Below, in pieces: positions 52,121 through 60,951 of a stretch of 64,000 nucleotides of DNA. Within the stretch, counting starts at the first letter, position 1, and each line of letters starts with the position of its first letter. The position numbers were made by a program, and so were the translations under genes. The DNA comes from Paenibacillus aurantius (GTDB taxonomy: Bacteria; Bacillota; Bacilli; Paenibacillales; NBRC-103111): positions 1,956,001-2,020,000 of the forward strand of contig NZ_CP130318.1 in the NCBI RefSeq assembly GCF_032268605.1, given 5' to 3'. Under the pieces are notes generated by a model. It ran no database searches, had not been told where the DNA came from, and saw nothing but the letters and a program-made list of their open reading frames with translations.

Positions 52121-53896
52121 ATGTTCAAGGATTTGGGTGCCCCTGTCAAAGAAGGAGCTCTGCTTAATCCGGGCTACACTGTAGGACGGGACGAGAACGG
52201 CCAATTAAATTGTATCTACATTTCCTTAACCCAGTATGAGTACTCCGTGCTTCTGCTGAAATATAACGTGGATACGAGAGAAACAACCGCCTATCGGGCG
52301 GAGAATGACCCTCATCTCGAGGCTAAGCAGGGGGCCTGGGGGATCGCTTCTGTCGACAAGCGGGTGTATTTGGGCACCTACTATCAGGGACATTTACTTC
52401 GCTATGATGCGGAGCTGGATGAGATGGTGGATTTGGGTCAGGCGGTGCCGGGGGAAGAGTACATCTGGTCACTCGCTCACGGGAACGGAAAGCTTTACGG
52501 AGGGACCTATCCGGGGGGAAAGCTGTTTGCTGTGGATTTGAGCACGGAGAAAGTCAGCGACCTGGGTGCCTTTGAGGAAGGGCTGGTCTACTGCCGTCAA
52601 GTAAAGGTCCGCCATGACGGCAAAGTGATCGCCTCGCTGGGAACCAAGCAGGTCAAGGTGGGGATCTACGACCCTATTTCCGGGGAGAAACAGGTTATCC
52701 CGGTGCCGGAGACGACGACGGGCTTCGCTGCTATGACGCAGGATGATAACGGAAATGTTTATGTAACGTCCCCCAATAGCGGAGCCTGCTATCTGGTGGA
52801 GGGCTATGATCTGGTCCGTGTGGACCAGATCGGGCCGATAGGGCGGCCCCGTTTGTCCGAAGGGCGTACGGTTGTGTCCGTATCGAACACGCAGATCATC
52901 ATCGAGGATGAGCGGGGCCTTCAGGAGGTTCACGAGCTCACGTATGAATCCGGCGGGTTAATGCTCTGGATGGTGCACAAAGGGCCGGATGACAAAATTT
53001 ACGGCAGCTCCGCTCTTCCCCTGCGCATGTTCCGGTATGATCCCGACACGGGCGAGAGCGCTAAGCTGGGGAATCCGACCCCCTCTACCGGCGGTGAAAT
53101 CTACTCCATGGCGAATTGGAACGGGAAGCTGTATGTGGCCAGCTATACGGGCTGCTATATTTCGGTATACGACCCCGGCCGACCATGGGATCCAGGGAAA
53201 GAGGCGGGGAACAATCCCCGGGAAATCGGGGTCATTGGAGAGAAGCAGAACCGGCCCATCAGCATGATCCCGGGAGAGGACGGCAACCTGTATATCGCTT
53301 CCGTACCCGATTACGGAGAGGTTTCGGGTGCCTTGACCCGGTTCAATCCCCAGACGGAGCAGTTCACCGTTTGGAGGGGCATCGTCGACGAACAGTCCGT
53401 CTATGTCCTGGACAGCATTCCCGGAACAAGATATCTGTGCGCCGCAACAACGAACGAAGTGGGGACAGGGGCCGTCACCCCGACAAGAGACGCGAGGTTA
53501 TTCCTTTGGGACCTGGACCAGGAGAAGAAAGTCCAAGAGATCTATCCGGTAGAGGGAGCCAAGAAAATCGTTTCGATCAAACACAAGGACGGATTGATTT
53601 ACGGGCTGACCGGTAACGGAATCTTATTTGCCTACGACTATGTAAAGGAGCAGATGGTGTGGCAAAAAGACCTTCCGATTCAACACGCCATTTGGCCGGG
53701 AATGGATATTACCGACCGTAACATCATTTATGGCGCGGGAGACAACAAGCTGTTCCGGTACGACAGGCAAACGGATGATTACTCCGTCGTGGCCGAAACC
53801 AAAGGCTGGGTGCTCGGCTTTCATATGGATAAGGAAAACCGGAAGATCTACTGTACGCCTGCCGCACGCCTCTATTGCTACGATATCGAGGATTAA
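52121..53896 (+). CDS. Cytoplasmic propeller-like protein, paralogue of the 40230 and 44704 products
   Basis: 591 residues, function unknown, no signal peptide. The ATG follows GGTTAGGAGGGG. Repeats include VYLGTYYQGHLLRYDAELDE, LYGGTYPGGKLFAVDLSTEK and LYVASYTGCYISVYDPGRPW followed by NNPREIGV and RP. The closest overall layout is to the 44704 product. It is followed after 17 bases by the heparinase-like gene, so the two are probably made together. It could be a lyase or hydrolase of imported oligosaccharides; no active site is recognised. Confidence 0.75.
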   Translation: MFKDLGAPVKEGALLNPGYTVGRDENGQLNCIYISLTQYEYSVLLLKYNVDTRETTAYRAENDPHLEAKQGAWGIASVDKRVYLGTYYQGHLLRYDAELDEMVDLGQAVPGEEYIWSLAHGNGKLYGGTYPGGKLFAVDLSTEKVSDLGAFEEGLVYCRQVKVRHDGKVIASLGTKQVKVGIYDPISGEKQVIPVPETTTGFAAMTQDDNGNVYVTSPNSGACYLVEGYDLVRVDQIGPIGRPRLSEGRTVVSVSNTQIIIEDERGLQEVHELTYESGGLMLWMVHKGPDDKIYGSSALPLRMFRYDPDTGESAKLGNPTPSTGGEIYSMANWNGKLYVASYTGCYISVYDPGRPWDPGKEAGNNPREIGVIGEKQNRPISMIPGEDGNLYIASVPDYGEVSGALTRFNPQTEQFTVWRGIVDEQSVYVLDSIPGTRYLCAATTNEVGTGAVTPTRDARLFLWDLDQEKKVQEIYPVEGAKKIVSIKHKDGLIYGLTGNGILFAYDYVKEQMVWQKDLPIQHAIWPGMDITDRNIIYGAGDNKLFRYDRQTDDYSVVAETKGWVLGFHMDKENRKIYCTPAARLYCYDIED

Positions 53897-53913
53897 GCGA
53901 AAGGGGATATCCC

Positions 53914-56900
53914 ATGAGTCTTTCAGCATCAGCGGTAATCAAGCAGGCCCGGTCCTTCTACACGGACGAGAAGATCGCCGCTGCCCGAAAAAATATCGAA
54001 ACGCATTCCTGGGCGAAGGAAGCCTGCCAAGAGGCGGTTGCTGCGGCGGAGTTGTATTTACAGGACGGCCATGACGGCCTTTGGGAGCTCGTCACCACCC
54101 AAAACCTTCCGCGCAGCTACGGGGTGAACCAAGTAAGGGGCTGTCCGGTGTGCAAGAAGGACATCGACCGGTTCGGCAATTATCCGTGGCTCACCGATTC
54201 GGCGAATGCTCCATGGAAGGTCACCTGTCCTAGCTGCCGCACGGTTTTTCCCTCCAATGATTTCGGGGCTTACTACCGGAGCGGAATCGACGAGCATTCC
54301 CGCTTCGATCCGGCACGCGCGGACCGAAGCCTGCTGACCAATACTTTGTATCCGGACCGGGACGAGAACTGGTGCGTCGATGACGGCTACGGCTGGCTGG
54401 ACCCCGGTCATGATAATCCCGAAACCCGCCGGTACACCTTCATCGCTTATTACAACCATTATCATTTATGGTATGGCGGCAGGATTGCGAAGGCCCTCGA
54501 AGCGTTCAGCCAAGCTTATTTATTCACGAATGACTCTCGTTACGCGGCCGCCGGAACCATCCTGCTCGATCGGATCGCCGATGTCTATCCGGATATGGAT
54601 TCTTCCGTTTATCTGTGGAAGGACGGCTTCCGAAATTCGCACGGCTTGACGGGCCTTGGCAAAATAGTGGGGAGCATTTGGGAAACCGGTCTTGCGGCCA
54701 GCTTTGTTCTGGCATACGACGCTCTGTTTCCGGGAATGGATTCCCCCGAAATTACCGCTTTTCTGAGTAAGAAATCCAAGCAGTACCCGATGCTCGGGAA
54801 GAAAGATTCCGTCGAGGCGGTCCGGCGCAATATCGAGCAGGGCATTCTTATGCAGGTAAAGCCGGCCATCGAGGCCGGACAGATTCTCGGCAATGTCGGC
54901 ATGCACCAAAGCGCGCTCGCTTTGGCGGCCGTCGTGCTGGACCATCCTACCTTTACGAAGGAATGGATCGATTTTCTATTTGAAACCCATGAACGAAAGG
55001 GAAGACCGTTAGGCAACATTCTGACCATTCTCGTCAACGACGTGGACCGGGACGGACATGGCGACGAAGCCTCGCCGGCTTATAACAGCGGCTGGCTGGG
55101 GAATTTAAAGCTTGTAGCCGATGCTTTAAGCGGACAAGGAGAGCGGGTTCCTCTTGACCTGTACGATTACCCCAAATTCCGAAAGCTGTTTCATATGCTT
55201 ACCCCGTATGTGATGCTCGGCAAGTACACGCCTTCCAGCGGGGATACGAAGCGTGCGGGAGACCCCGGCATTATCGGGAGCGCGGATTTGTATGTCTCGG
55301 GTTTCGCCAAAACCGGTGACCCTCTGCTGGCCCGGTTCGCCTATTTCCTGAACGGGAACCAATGGGAAGGCTTGCGGGGAGATATCTTCACCGATAACGA
55401 GGCGGTCCTGGTAGAGATGAAGAGGGCGGTGGACCAGCACGGCCCCTTCGAGCCTGGAAGCTCCAATACGACCGGTTACGGTTTTGCCGCCCTGCGCGAT
55501 GGGAAGGGAGCTTTCGAGCGGGCCTTGACCCTATATTACGGGCGCAATACGGGGCATGGGCATAAGGATACATTGAACATCGGAATCTATGCTTATGGCA
55601 TGGATCTTTCTCCCGATCACGGCTATCCGTGCTTCGCGGACGGCAACTATGAGAGAAAGAGGTGGACGATCAATACCATCTCGCACAATACGGTGGTAGT
55701 GGACCGCTCCCCTCAAGTCAATCAAATCGTCGCCTTTCCTCACCATTTCGAAGGAGGGGCCCAGGTTCAGCTGATTGATGTGGAGGCCCCTCAGGTGTAT
55801 CCGCATAACCGGCTTTACCGCAGGACGACCGCCATGGTCCGGGTGGATGACGAAACCTCGTACTTACTCGATCTTTTCCGGGTGAAGGGCGGATCGGAGC
55901 ATCTTTACAGCTTTCATGGACCGGAAGGCGAAGCTCTTGCCGAAGGTCTTCAATTAGAAAAGCAAGCTGCCGGGACCTATGCCGGTGAAACGATTGCTTA
56001 TGCCGACCCGGAGTATGATATGGCTTCGGAAAGCGGGTTTAACTATCTCTATGACGTGGAGCGGGACAGCAGCCCGCCTTCCGGTTATTCCTTGGATTGG
56101 AAGGCCAAGGATACGTGGGGCGTGAAGTCGGTAAGCGAGGACGTCCATTTGCGCCTGACGATGGTGTCGGCGGTCGATGAAGTGATCCTGGCCCAGGGCG
56201 AGCCTCCCCAGAACAAGCCGGGTAACCCCAAAAGCTATACCTATATGCTCGCCCGGCGGGAAGGCGAAGCTCTGGAAAGCCAGTTTGTATCGGTGCTGGA
56301 GGCTTACCGGAAGCAGCGCCGAATCATGCGGGTGGAAGCGCTGGCGGTTAAATCCGAAGGGGAGCCGTCCACGGGGTGCGACGCCGCTGCCGTGAAGATA
56401 ACCTTCGCAAACGGGCGGACGGATTATCTCTTCCAAGCCCTGCATTCCGATAAGCTTTACGTCGTCGATGATTTTCTGGAGGTAAAAGGGTTTTTCGGTA
56501 TGTGCTCGATCGTTAACGGTTCTCTGACCTACGGTTACGTGTGTGACGGTACCTTACTCCGTGCCGGGGACAGGACGCTAATTGATAAAAGCTATGGAGC
56601 GTTGACGGGCAGCGTAACCGGGTTTACCAAGAACCTGTCGTTAGAGAATGAAATCAGAGTGCGTGTAGAGCAGCCTTTAGACGATATCGGGGTGGAGCGA
56701 GGCTATATCTATATTCAGAACGATGGAATACGCAATGCGGCTTATGAGTTCACGAGCCTTAAGCCTGATATGGATGGCGGCCTGGTGGTCGACATCGGTG
56801 ATGTCACGACGATCCGAGCCTGGGCGGACAAATACGATTTTTCCCGCGGGTATAGGTACGACCTTCAAGAAGGGGCTCCCTTCCGAATTCCTCTTTCCTA

Positions 56901-56922
56901 CGAGTGGAGGGCGGAAGAATGA
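53914..56922 (+). CDS. Heparinase II/III-family protein
   Basis: 1002 residues. ATG 53914 follows AAAGGGG; a longer in-frame form overlaps the propeller gene. There is no signal peptide. A CxxC pair (Cys77, Cys80) and a second pair (Cys105, Cys108) form a zinc-ribbon-like insert. An alpha/alpha barrel (~190-480) is followed by the heparinase II/III beta domain with NTGHGHKDTLN and TISHNTVVVD, the family's conserved His regions, and a C-terminal beta sandwich. It is expected to be a lyase for uronic acid or related oligosaccharides inside the cell. It overlaps the next gene by ATGA. Confidence 0.8.
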   Translation: MSLSASAVIKQARSFYTDEKIAAARKNIETHSWAKEACQEAVAAAELYLQDGHDGLWELVTTQNLPRSYGVNQVRGCPVCKKDIDRFGNYPWLTDSANAPWKVTCPSCRTVFPSNDFGAYYRSGIDEHSRFDPARADRSLLTNTLYPDRDENWCVDDGYGWLDPGHDNPETRRYTFIAYYNHYHLWYGGRIAKALEAFSQAYLFTNDSRYAAAGTILLDRIADVYPDMDSSVYLWKDGFRNSHGLTGLGKIVGSIWETGLAASFVLAYDALFPGMDSPEITAFLSKKSKQYPMLGKKDSVEAVRRNIEQGILMQVKPAIEAGQILGNVGMHQSALALAAVVLDHPTFTKEWIDFLFETHERKGRPLGNILTILVNDVDRDGHGDEASPAYNSGWLGNLKLVADALSGQGERVPLDLYDYPKFRKLFHMLTPYVMLGKYTPSSGDTKRAGDPGIIGSADLYVSGFAKTGDPLLARFAYFLNGNQWEGLRGDIFTDNEAVLVEMKRAVDQHGPFEPGSSNTTGYGFAALRDGKGAFERALTLYYGRNTGHGHKDTLNIGIYAYGMDLSPDHGYPCFADGNYERKRWTINTISHNTVVVDRSPQVNQIVAFPHHFEGGAQVQLIDVEAPQVYPHNRLYRRTTAMVRVDDETSYLLDLFRVKGGSEHLYSFHGPEGEALAEGLQLEKQAAGTYAGETIAYADPEYDMASESGFNYLYDVERDSSPPSGYSLDWKAKDTWGVKSVSEDVHLRLTMVSAVDEVILAQGEPPQNKPGNPKSYTYMLARREGEALESQFVSVLEAYRKQRRIMRVEALAVKSEGEPSTGCDAAAVKITFANGRTDYLFQALHSDKLYVVDDFLEVKGFFGMCSIVNGSLTYGYVCDGTLLRAGDRTLIDKSYGALTGSVTGFTKNLSLENEIRVRVEQPLDDIGVERGYIYIQNDGIRNAAYEFTSLKPDMDGGLVVDIGDVTTIRAWADKYDFSRGYRYDLQEGAPFRIPLSYEWRAEE

Positions 56923-57731
56923 GCAAGATCGTCATCCCGACGAATTATTACCAGCAGTTCGATGCCGACCGTGAGCTTGAGTTCCCTGCGGAGGCATACG
57001 GAGGCTGGAAAAAAGCGGAGCTGGAGATCGATCCCGAGAGAACGGCCGTTGTCGTAATGCACGCCTGGGACTGCGGAAGCTGGGACGACTATCCCGGCTG
57101 GCACCGGGCCGTGGATTATATCCTGCGGTCCTACGAGATCAGCAGAACCGTGTTCCCTCCTCTGCTCGAGGCGGTCCGCCGCTCCCCGTTGAAGCTGTTT
57201 CATGTCGTAGCTCCCGGTCACCACTATTATGAGCCGTACCCCGGCTACCAAAGAGTGGTCCGGCTGGCGGGCGACTCGGAAGAGAAATACGAGAAAGCAG
57301 CCACCAGTCCCTTAACCGATCAGCTGTGGGCGTTCCGGAGGCGGTTCGGTCATCCGGGCACCCACAACCAGGAGGATATCCGGCAGGGGCACAGCCGCAT
57401 CGATTTTACTCCGGAAGCAAGGCCTCAGGGAGAGGAAGGGATTGCGCGGAATGCCCATCAATTGTTTGCCCTGTGCCAAGCTGATGGTATCAATCATCTG
57501 ATCTACGTGGGCTTTGCCATTAACGGCTGCTTGCTTCTCTCTCCTGGCGGAATGGCGGATATGCAGAAAAGAGGAATGCTTTGTTCGACCATCCGCCAAG
57601 CCGTTACGGCTATCGAGAACAAAGAGACGATCCGGGAGGAACTGGGTAAGGAGATGGCGCTGTGGAATGTAGCCCTGCTGTTCGGCTTTGTGTATGAGGC
57701 GGATGAGTTTATTCAAGCTCTCCGCTCCTGA
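56919..57731 (+). CDS. Isochorismatase-like cysteine hydrolase family protein
   Basis: 270 residues. ATG 56919 overlaps the previous stop and follows GGAGGGCGG. The core resembles isochorismatase-like hydrolases: TAVVVMHAWDCGSWDD takes the place of the usual VIDMQ strand, and IYVGFAINGCLLLSPGG carries the nucleophile Cys position. The N-terminal strand is altered, so the normal catalytic Asp is uncertain. It is the last gene of the operon before a terminator. Relatives cleave amide or vinyl-ether bonds; the substrate here is unknown. Confidence 0.65.
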   Translation: MSKIVIPTNYYQQFDADRELEFPAEAYGGWKKAELEIDPERTAVVVMHAWDCGSWDDYPGWHRAVDYILRSYEISRTVFPPLLEAVRRSPLKLFHVVAPGHHYYEPYPGYQRVVRLAGDSEEKYEKAATSPLTDQLWAFRRRFGHPGTHNQEDIRQGHSRIDFTPEARPQGEEGIARNAHQLFALCQADGINHLIYVGFAINGCLLLSPGGMADMQKRGMLCSTIRQAVTAIENKETIREELGKEMALWNVALLFGFVYEADEFIQALRS

Positions 57732-57779
57732 TGGCCAAGCAAGCGAACGAGCAAGCGAAGCGGGAGCAGCGGGTTAAGA

Positions 57780-57825
57780 AGAAAGCCTGCCGGTTAGGCG
57801 GGCTCTCTTCTTCCTTCGATTTTTC
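57780..57825 (+). terminator. Intrinsic terminator after the isochorismatase-like gene
   Basis: GAAGAAAGCC-T-GCC and GGC-G-GGCTCTCTTC-type arms pair over GGTTA (imperfect outer stem), followed by TTCCTTCGATTTTTC. It ends the 43140-57731 unit. Confidence 0.65.
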
Positions 57826-57859
57826 TTGACGGAATATAGTTTATGAACTAAACTAAAAT
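57826..57859 (+). promoter_or_regulatory. Promoter and operator of the marR-type gene
   Basis: TTGACG (57826-57831) and TAAACT (57849-57854) are 17 bases apart. The palindrome TAGTT-TATG-AACTA (57837-57850) lies between them, and its flank AACTAAAAT is repeated in opposite orientation upstream of the exporter gene. This fits self-repression by the MarR protein. Confidence 0.6.
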
Positions 57860-57894
57860 CCGAGTAAGGACATTAAAGCAAAGGAAAGTGGCCT

Positions 57895-58320
57895 ATGACC
57901 AAAACAAGCTTCTTGATCGGCAAGCTGATTCACCAGATCAGACGCCGGGAACGGCAGCCGCGTACCTTCGGTACAGGCGGAGCCTTAACGCCAAGCGAAA
58001 TGCATACGATCGATGCCATAGGCAGCGGCCATGGCATTTTGATGAGCGAACTGGCTGACCGGCTTGGTGTAACCAAAGGGGCGGTAAGTCAGATCGTGGA
58101 ACGCCTGGAATCGAAGGATCTGGTCCTTCGGACTCCTAACCCTCAGGACTCCAGAAGTGTGACCGTTGGATTGAAAGAGAAGGGACTTGCTGCATATCAT
58201 GCTCATGAAGAGTTGTATGTTAAGCGGTTTGACGACTGGATCACGACCGAATTAAGCAGGGAAGAACTCCAATCCTTTGAGAAAGGAGTAAAAAAACTTA
58301 TAGAATTTTTAGAAGAATAA
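57895..58320 (+). CDS. MarR-family transcriptional regulator
   Basis: 141 residues with a winged helix-turn-helix in the centre (ILMSELADRLGVTKGAVSQI, VERLESKDLVLR) and helical dimerisation ends. It is followed directly by an MFS exporter. Related AT-rich TTTAGTTTAGT sites lie in front of both genes, so it probably represses both until a toxic compound binds. Confidence 0.92.
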   Translation: MTKTSFLIGKLIHQIRRRERQPRTFGTGGALTPSEMHTIDAIGSGHGILMSELADRLGVTKGAVSQIVERLESKDLVLRTPNPQDSRSVTVGLKEKGLAAYHAHEELYVKRFDDWITTELSREELQSFEKGVKKLIEFLEE

Positions 58321-58332
58321 ATTTTTTTACCA

Positions 58333-58389
58333 TTTTAGTTTAGTATATAAACAAAAAAATATGCCATTTAGTTTAGTTTCTAAATTAAT
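58333..58389 (+). promoter_or_regulatory. Tandem MarR-type operators before the exporter gene
   Basis: Two copies of TTTAGTTTAGT are present. The first is in the palindrome GTTTA-GTATA-TAAAC (58338-58352); the second is in TTTAG-N8-CTAAA (about 58367-58386). Both match the reverse complement of the site in front of the marR-type gene. Confidence 0.55.
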
Positions 58390-58411
58390 TAGGATTAAGG
58401 AGCTCATTCAC

Positions 58412-59902
58412 ATGGAGAAACAAAGCAGGTTAGGCCTAGTCATCGCCGGGTTAATGTTAGGGGTATTGATGGCGGGTATGGATAATACGATTGTCGCTAC
58501 AGCCATGGGAACCATTGTATCCGATTTGGGGGGATTCGGCCGGTTTGTGTGGGTCACCTCCACCTATATCGTCGCCGAAATGGCGGGCATGCCCCTCTTT
58601 GGCAAGCTATCGGATATGTACGGACGCAAACGTTTTTTTCTGTTTGGGCTGATTGTTTTTTTGATTGGATCCAGTCTAAGCGGGACGGCAGAGTCTATAA
58701 CCCAGCTCAGCATATACCGGGCGATTCAAGGGTTCGGGGCCGGTGCCCTGATTCCGATTGCCCATACGATTGTTTTTGACTTGTTTCCGCCGGAGAAAAG
58801 AGGGAAGATGGTCGGGTTGTTCGGGGCCGTCTTTGGTCTATCCACCGTTTCCGGTCCCTTATTAGGAGCTTATATTGCCGAATATATCGGATGGCCCTGG
58901 GTGTTCTATATTAATTTACCGATTGGTCTGGTATCTCTTGTTCTTATTACCTGGTTCTATCGGGAAGCGAAAGGATATGAGAAGCAGCCAATCGATTGGC
59001 TGGGGATCCTTACGCTAATTCCTGCGATTGTATGTCTAATGCTTGGATTGGAATGGGGAGGAAAGGAGTTCCCTTGGGGATCAAACGTGATAATAGGGTT
59101 ATTCACCGCTTCCCTTCTCCTAATTCTCGGCTTCCTTATCGCCGAAACCAAGGCAAAGCAGCCCATCATCCCCTTCCCTATGTTCCAAAACCGGTTATTT
59201 GCCGCAAGTACGATGACCAGTTTCTTTTACAGCGGGACGTTTATCCTCTGTACGTTATACCTGCCTATTTTTGTACAGGGTGTGATGGGAGGAACGGCAA
59301 CCAATTCGGGATATATTTTGCTGCCTCTGATGCTTGGAGCCGTCGCAGCCAGTCTAATCGGGGGTCATTTAATCGCTCATTTAAGCTATCGGACGGTAAT
59401 GATTTTCTCCAGCCTCCTATTTGTTGCGGGCATCGGACTATTAAGTACGTTATCTCCAGATTCCTCCAAGACCTTCCTTATTCTTTATATGATCGTGACC
59501 GGCCTTGGAATGGGGTCTTCCTTTTCGGTGCTGACGATCGCCGCGCTGCATCCCTTCGAGCACAACCAGCGCGGAGTGGCCAGCTCTACCATTTCCTTTA
59601 TACGTTCGCTTGGGATGAGCATAGGGATCAGTGTTTTCGGAATCTATCAAAGACAAGCCTTCGAGCGAAATGTAAATACGGGATTCCTGGAAAATCCTCA
59701 AACTCAAGGTGATTTGTTTTCCGGGAAATCAAGAGCCCTCCTTCCGGCGGATGTACTCGACCAACTGACCGCGGCGCTTTCCCAATCGATCTCCCATATG
59801 TTCCTTTGGGCACTGATTCCAGCGGCCTTTACCCTTGTCTTAGCCTTCTCCATGAGCGGGGAACGACCGGACGGCTCGAAGAAGGTTAGTCTTCATCACT
59901 AA
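58412..59902 (+). CDS. MFS multidrug exporter, DHA2/EmrB-QacA type
   Basis: 496 residues with about 14 transmembrane helices. Motif LDxT-like segment MDNTIVATAMGTIV near the N terminus, motif A GKLSDMYGRKRFF, and motif C GAVFGLSTVSGPLLGAYI mark a drug/proton antiporter. ATG 58412 is chosen over ATG 58361 because AAGGAG lies 9 bases upstream and the extension covers operator sequence. Controlled with the preceding MarR gene. The substrate is unknown. Confidence 0.92.
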   Translation: MEKQSRLGLVIAGLMLGVLMAGMDNTIVATAMGTIVSDLGGFGRFVWVTSTYIVAEMAGMPLFGKLSDMYGRKRFFLFGLIVFLIGSSLSGTAESITQLSIYRAIQGFGAGALIPIAHTIVFDLFPPEKRGKMVGLFGAVFGLSTVSGPLLGAYIAEYIGWPWVFYINLPIGLVSLVLITWFYREAKGYEKQPIDWLGILTLIPAIVCLMLGLEWGGKEFPWGSNVIIGLFTASLLLILGFLIAETKAKQPIIPFPMFQNRLFAASTMTSFFYSGTFILCTLYLPIFVQGVMGGTATNSGYILLPLMLGAVAASLIGGHLIAHLSYRTVMIFSSLLFVAGIGLLSTLSPDSSKTFLILYMIVTGLGMGSSFSVLTIAALHPFEHNQRGVASSTISFIRSLGMSIGISVFGIYQRQAFERNVNTGFLENPQTQGDLFSGKSRALLPADVLDQLTAALSQSISHMFLWALIPAAFTLVLAFSMSGERPDGSKKVSLHH

Positions 59903-59949
59903 GTCATTGGTTTTCAGCAGGATGGACAAAAGACGGAAGGGGAATAAGC

Positions 59950-60951
59950 ATGCTTGTCCTGGCATTTAATGAGGTTGGTCTAGGCCAATTGGAACGGGTA
60001 GGAGGAAAGGGGGCTAACCTGGGGGAAATGGTGAAAGCCGGACTCCCTGTGCCGCCCGGTTTCTGTATCACGACGGAAGCCTATATTCGCTTCCTGGATG
60101 GGGCCGGCCTCCGGCCGGCCGTTCAGGATATCCTAAATTCTGTTCAAGTTGGAGATTTGGCCGACCTTAAGAACAAAGCCAACCAGATTCAAACCCTTAT
60201 GGAGGCGGCGCCTATTCCCTGGGAAGTAAAGGAAGCCATTCAGGCCGCTTACCAAACCATGGGAAACCCTCCTGTTGCGGTAAGATCTTCAGCAACGGCG
60301 GAGGATCTGCCGGACGCGAGCTTTGCTGGTCAGCAGGAAACTTTTCTTAACATCACAGACGAGATAGCATTGCTGGAACACGTGAGAAGGTGCTGGGCGT
60401 CCTTATGGACGCCCCGGTCCCTTTCCTACCGGGAACGCTCCGGATTTGCCCATGACAAAGTTCACCTGGCCGTGGTTGTCCAACAAATGGTGGATCCGGA
60501 TGCAGCCAGTGTCCTGTTCACGGCAAATCCCCTAACCGGCGGCCGGAATGAAATGGTAATCAATGCATCGTACGGTCTCGGGGAGAGCATCGTATCCGGG
60601 CAAGTGAATCCGGACACTTATCGGCTGACCAAACAAAAAAGTCCTCAACTGCTTGAGCAGCTTTTAGGGGACAAGCAAATCCTAATTCAATCCGTTCCTG
60701 GCGGCGGAACCGTGGAGAAACCGGTGATGGAAGCGGACCGTATTCGTTTTTGTTTAAATAGAGAAGATCTGAATAAAATAGCGCGGTTGGGATTGCAGGT
60801 GGAGTCCTATTATGGATCGCCCCAGGACATAGAGTGGGCTATGGTGGATGACCGGCTTTACTTGCTTCAAGCTCGGCCGATCACTACGCTAAAGCAAGGG
60901 GGGCGGTACAAGCGTTTTCCAAGCTCTCCGGATTCCAACGATTCTTGTTAA
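59950..60951 (+). CDS. PEP synthase/rifampicin phosphotransferase-like, N-terminal fragment (frameshifted gene)
   Basis: 333 residues covering the ATP-binding half of a PEP synthase-type enzyme: ERVGGKGANLGEMVKAGLPV, VRSSATAEDLPDASFAGQQE, ASVLFTANPLTGG, and the usual end of the domain at LYLLQARPITTLKQ. After this the frame runs into a short unrelated tail and a stop. The missing continuation is in the next frame (60945-62489). Adding or removing bases in the G6 run at 60898-60903 restores one protein of about 847 residues, the normal family length. It therefore represents half of a broken or misread gene. Confidence 0.85.
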   Translation: MLVLAFNEVGLGQLERVGGKGANLGEMVKAGLPVPPGFCITTEAYIRFLDGAGLRPAVQDILNSVQVGDLADLKNKANQIQTLMEAAPIPWEVKEAIQAAYQTMGNPPVAVRSSATAEDLPDASFAGQQETFLNITDEIALLEHVRRCWASLWTPRSLSYRERSGFAHDKVHLAVVVQQMVDPDAASVLFTANPLTGGRNEMVINASYGLGESIVSGQVNPDTYRLTKQKSPQLLEQLLGDKQILIQSVPGGGTVEKPVMEADRIRFCLNREDLNKIARLGLQVESYYGSPQDIEWAMVDDRLYLLQARPITTLKQGGRYKRFPSSPDSNDSC

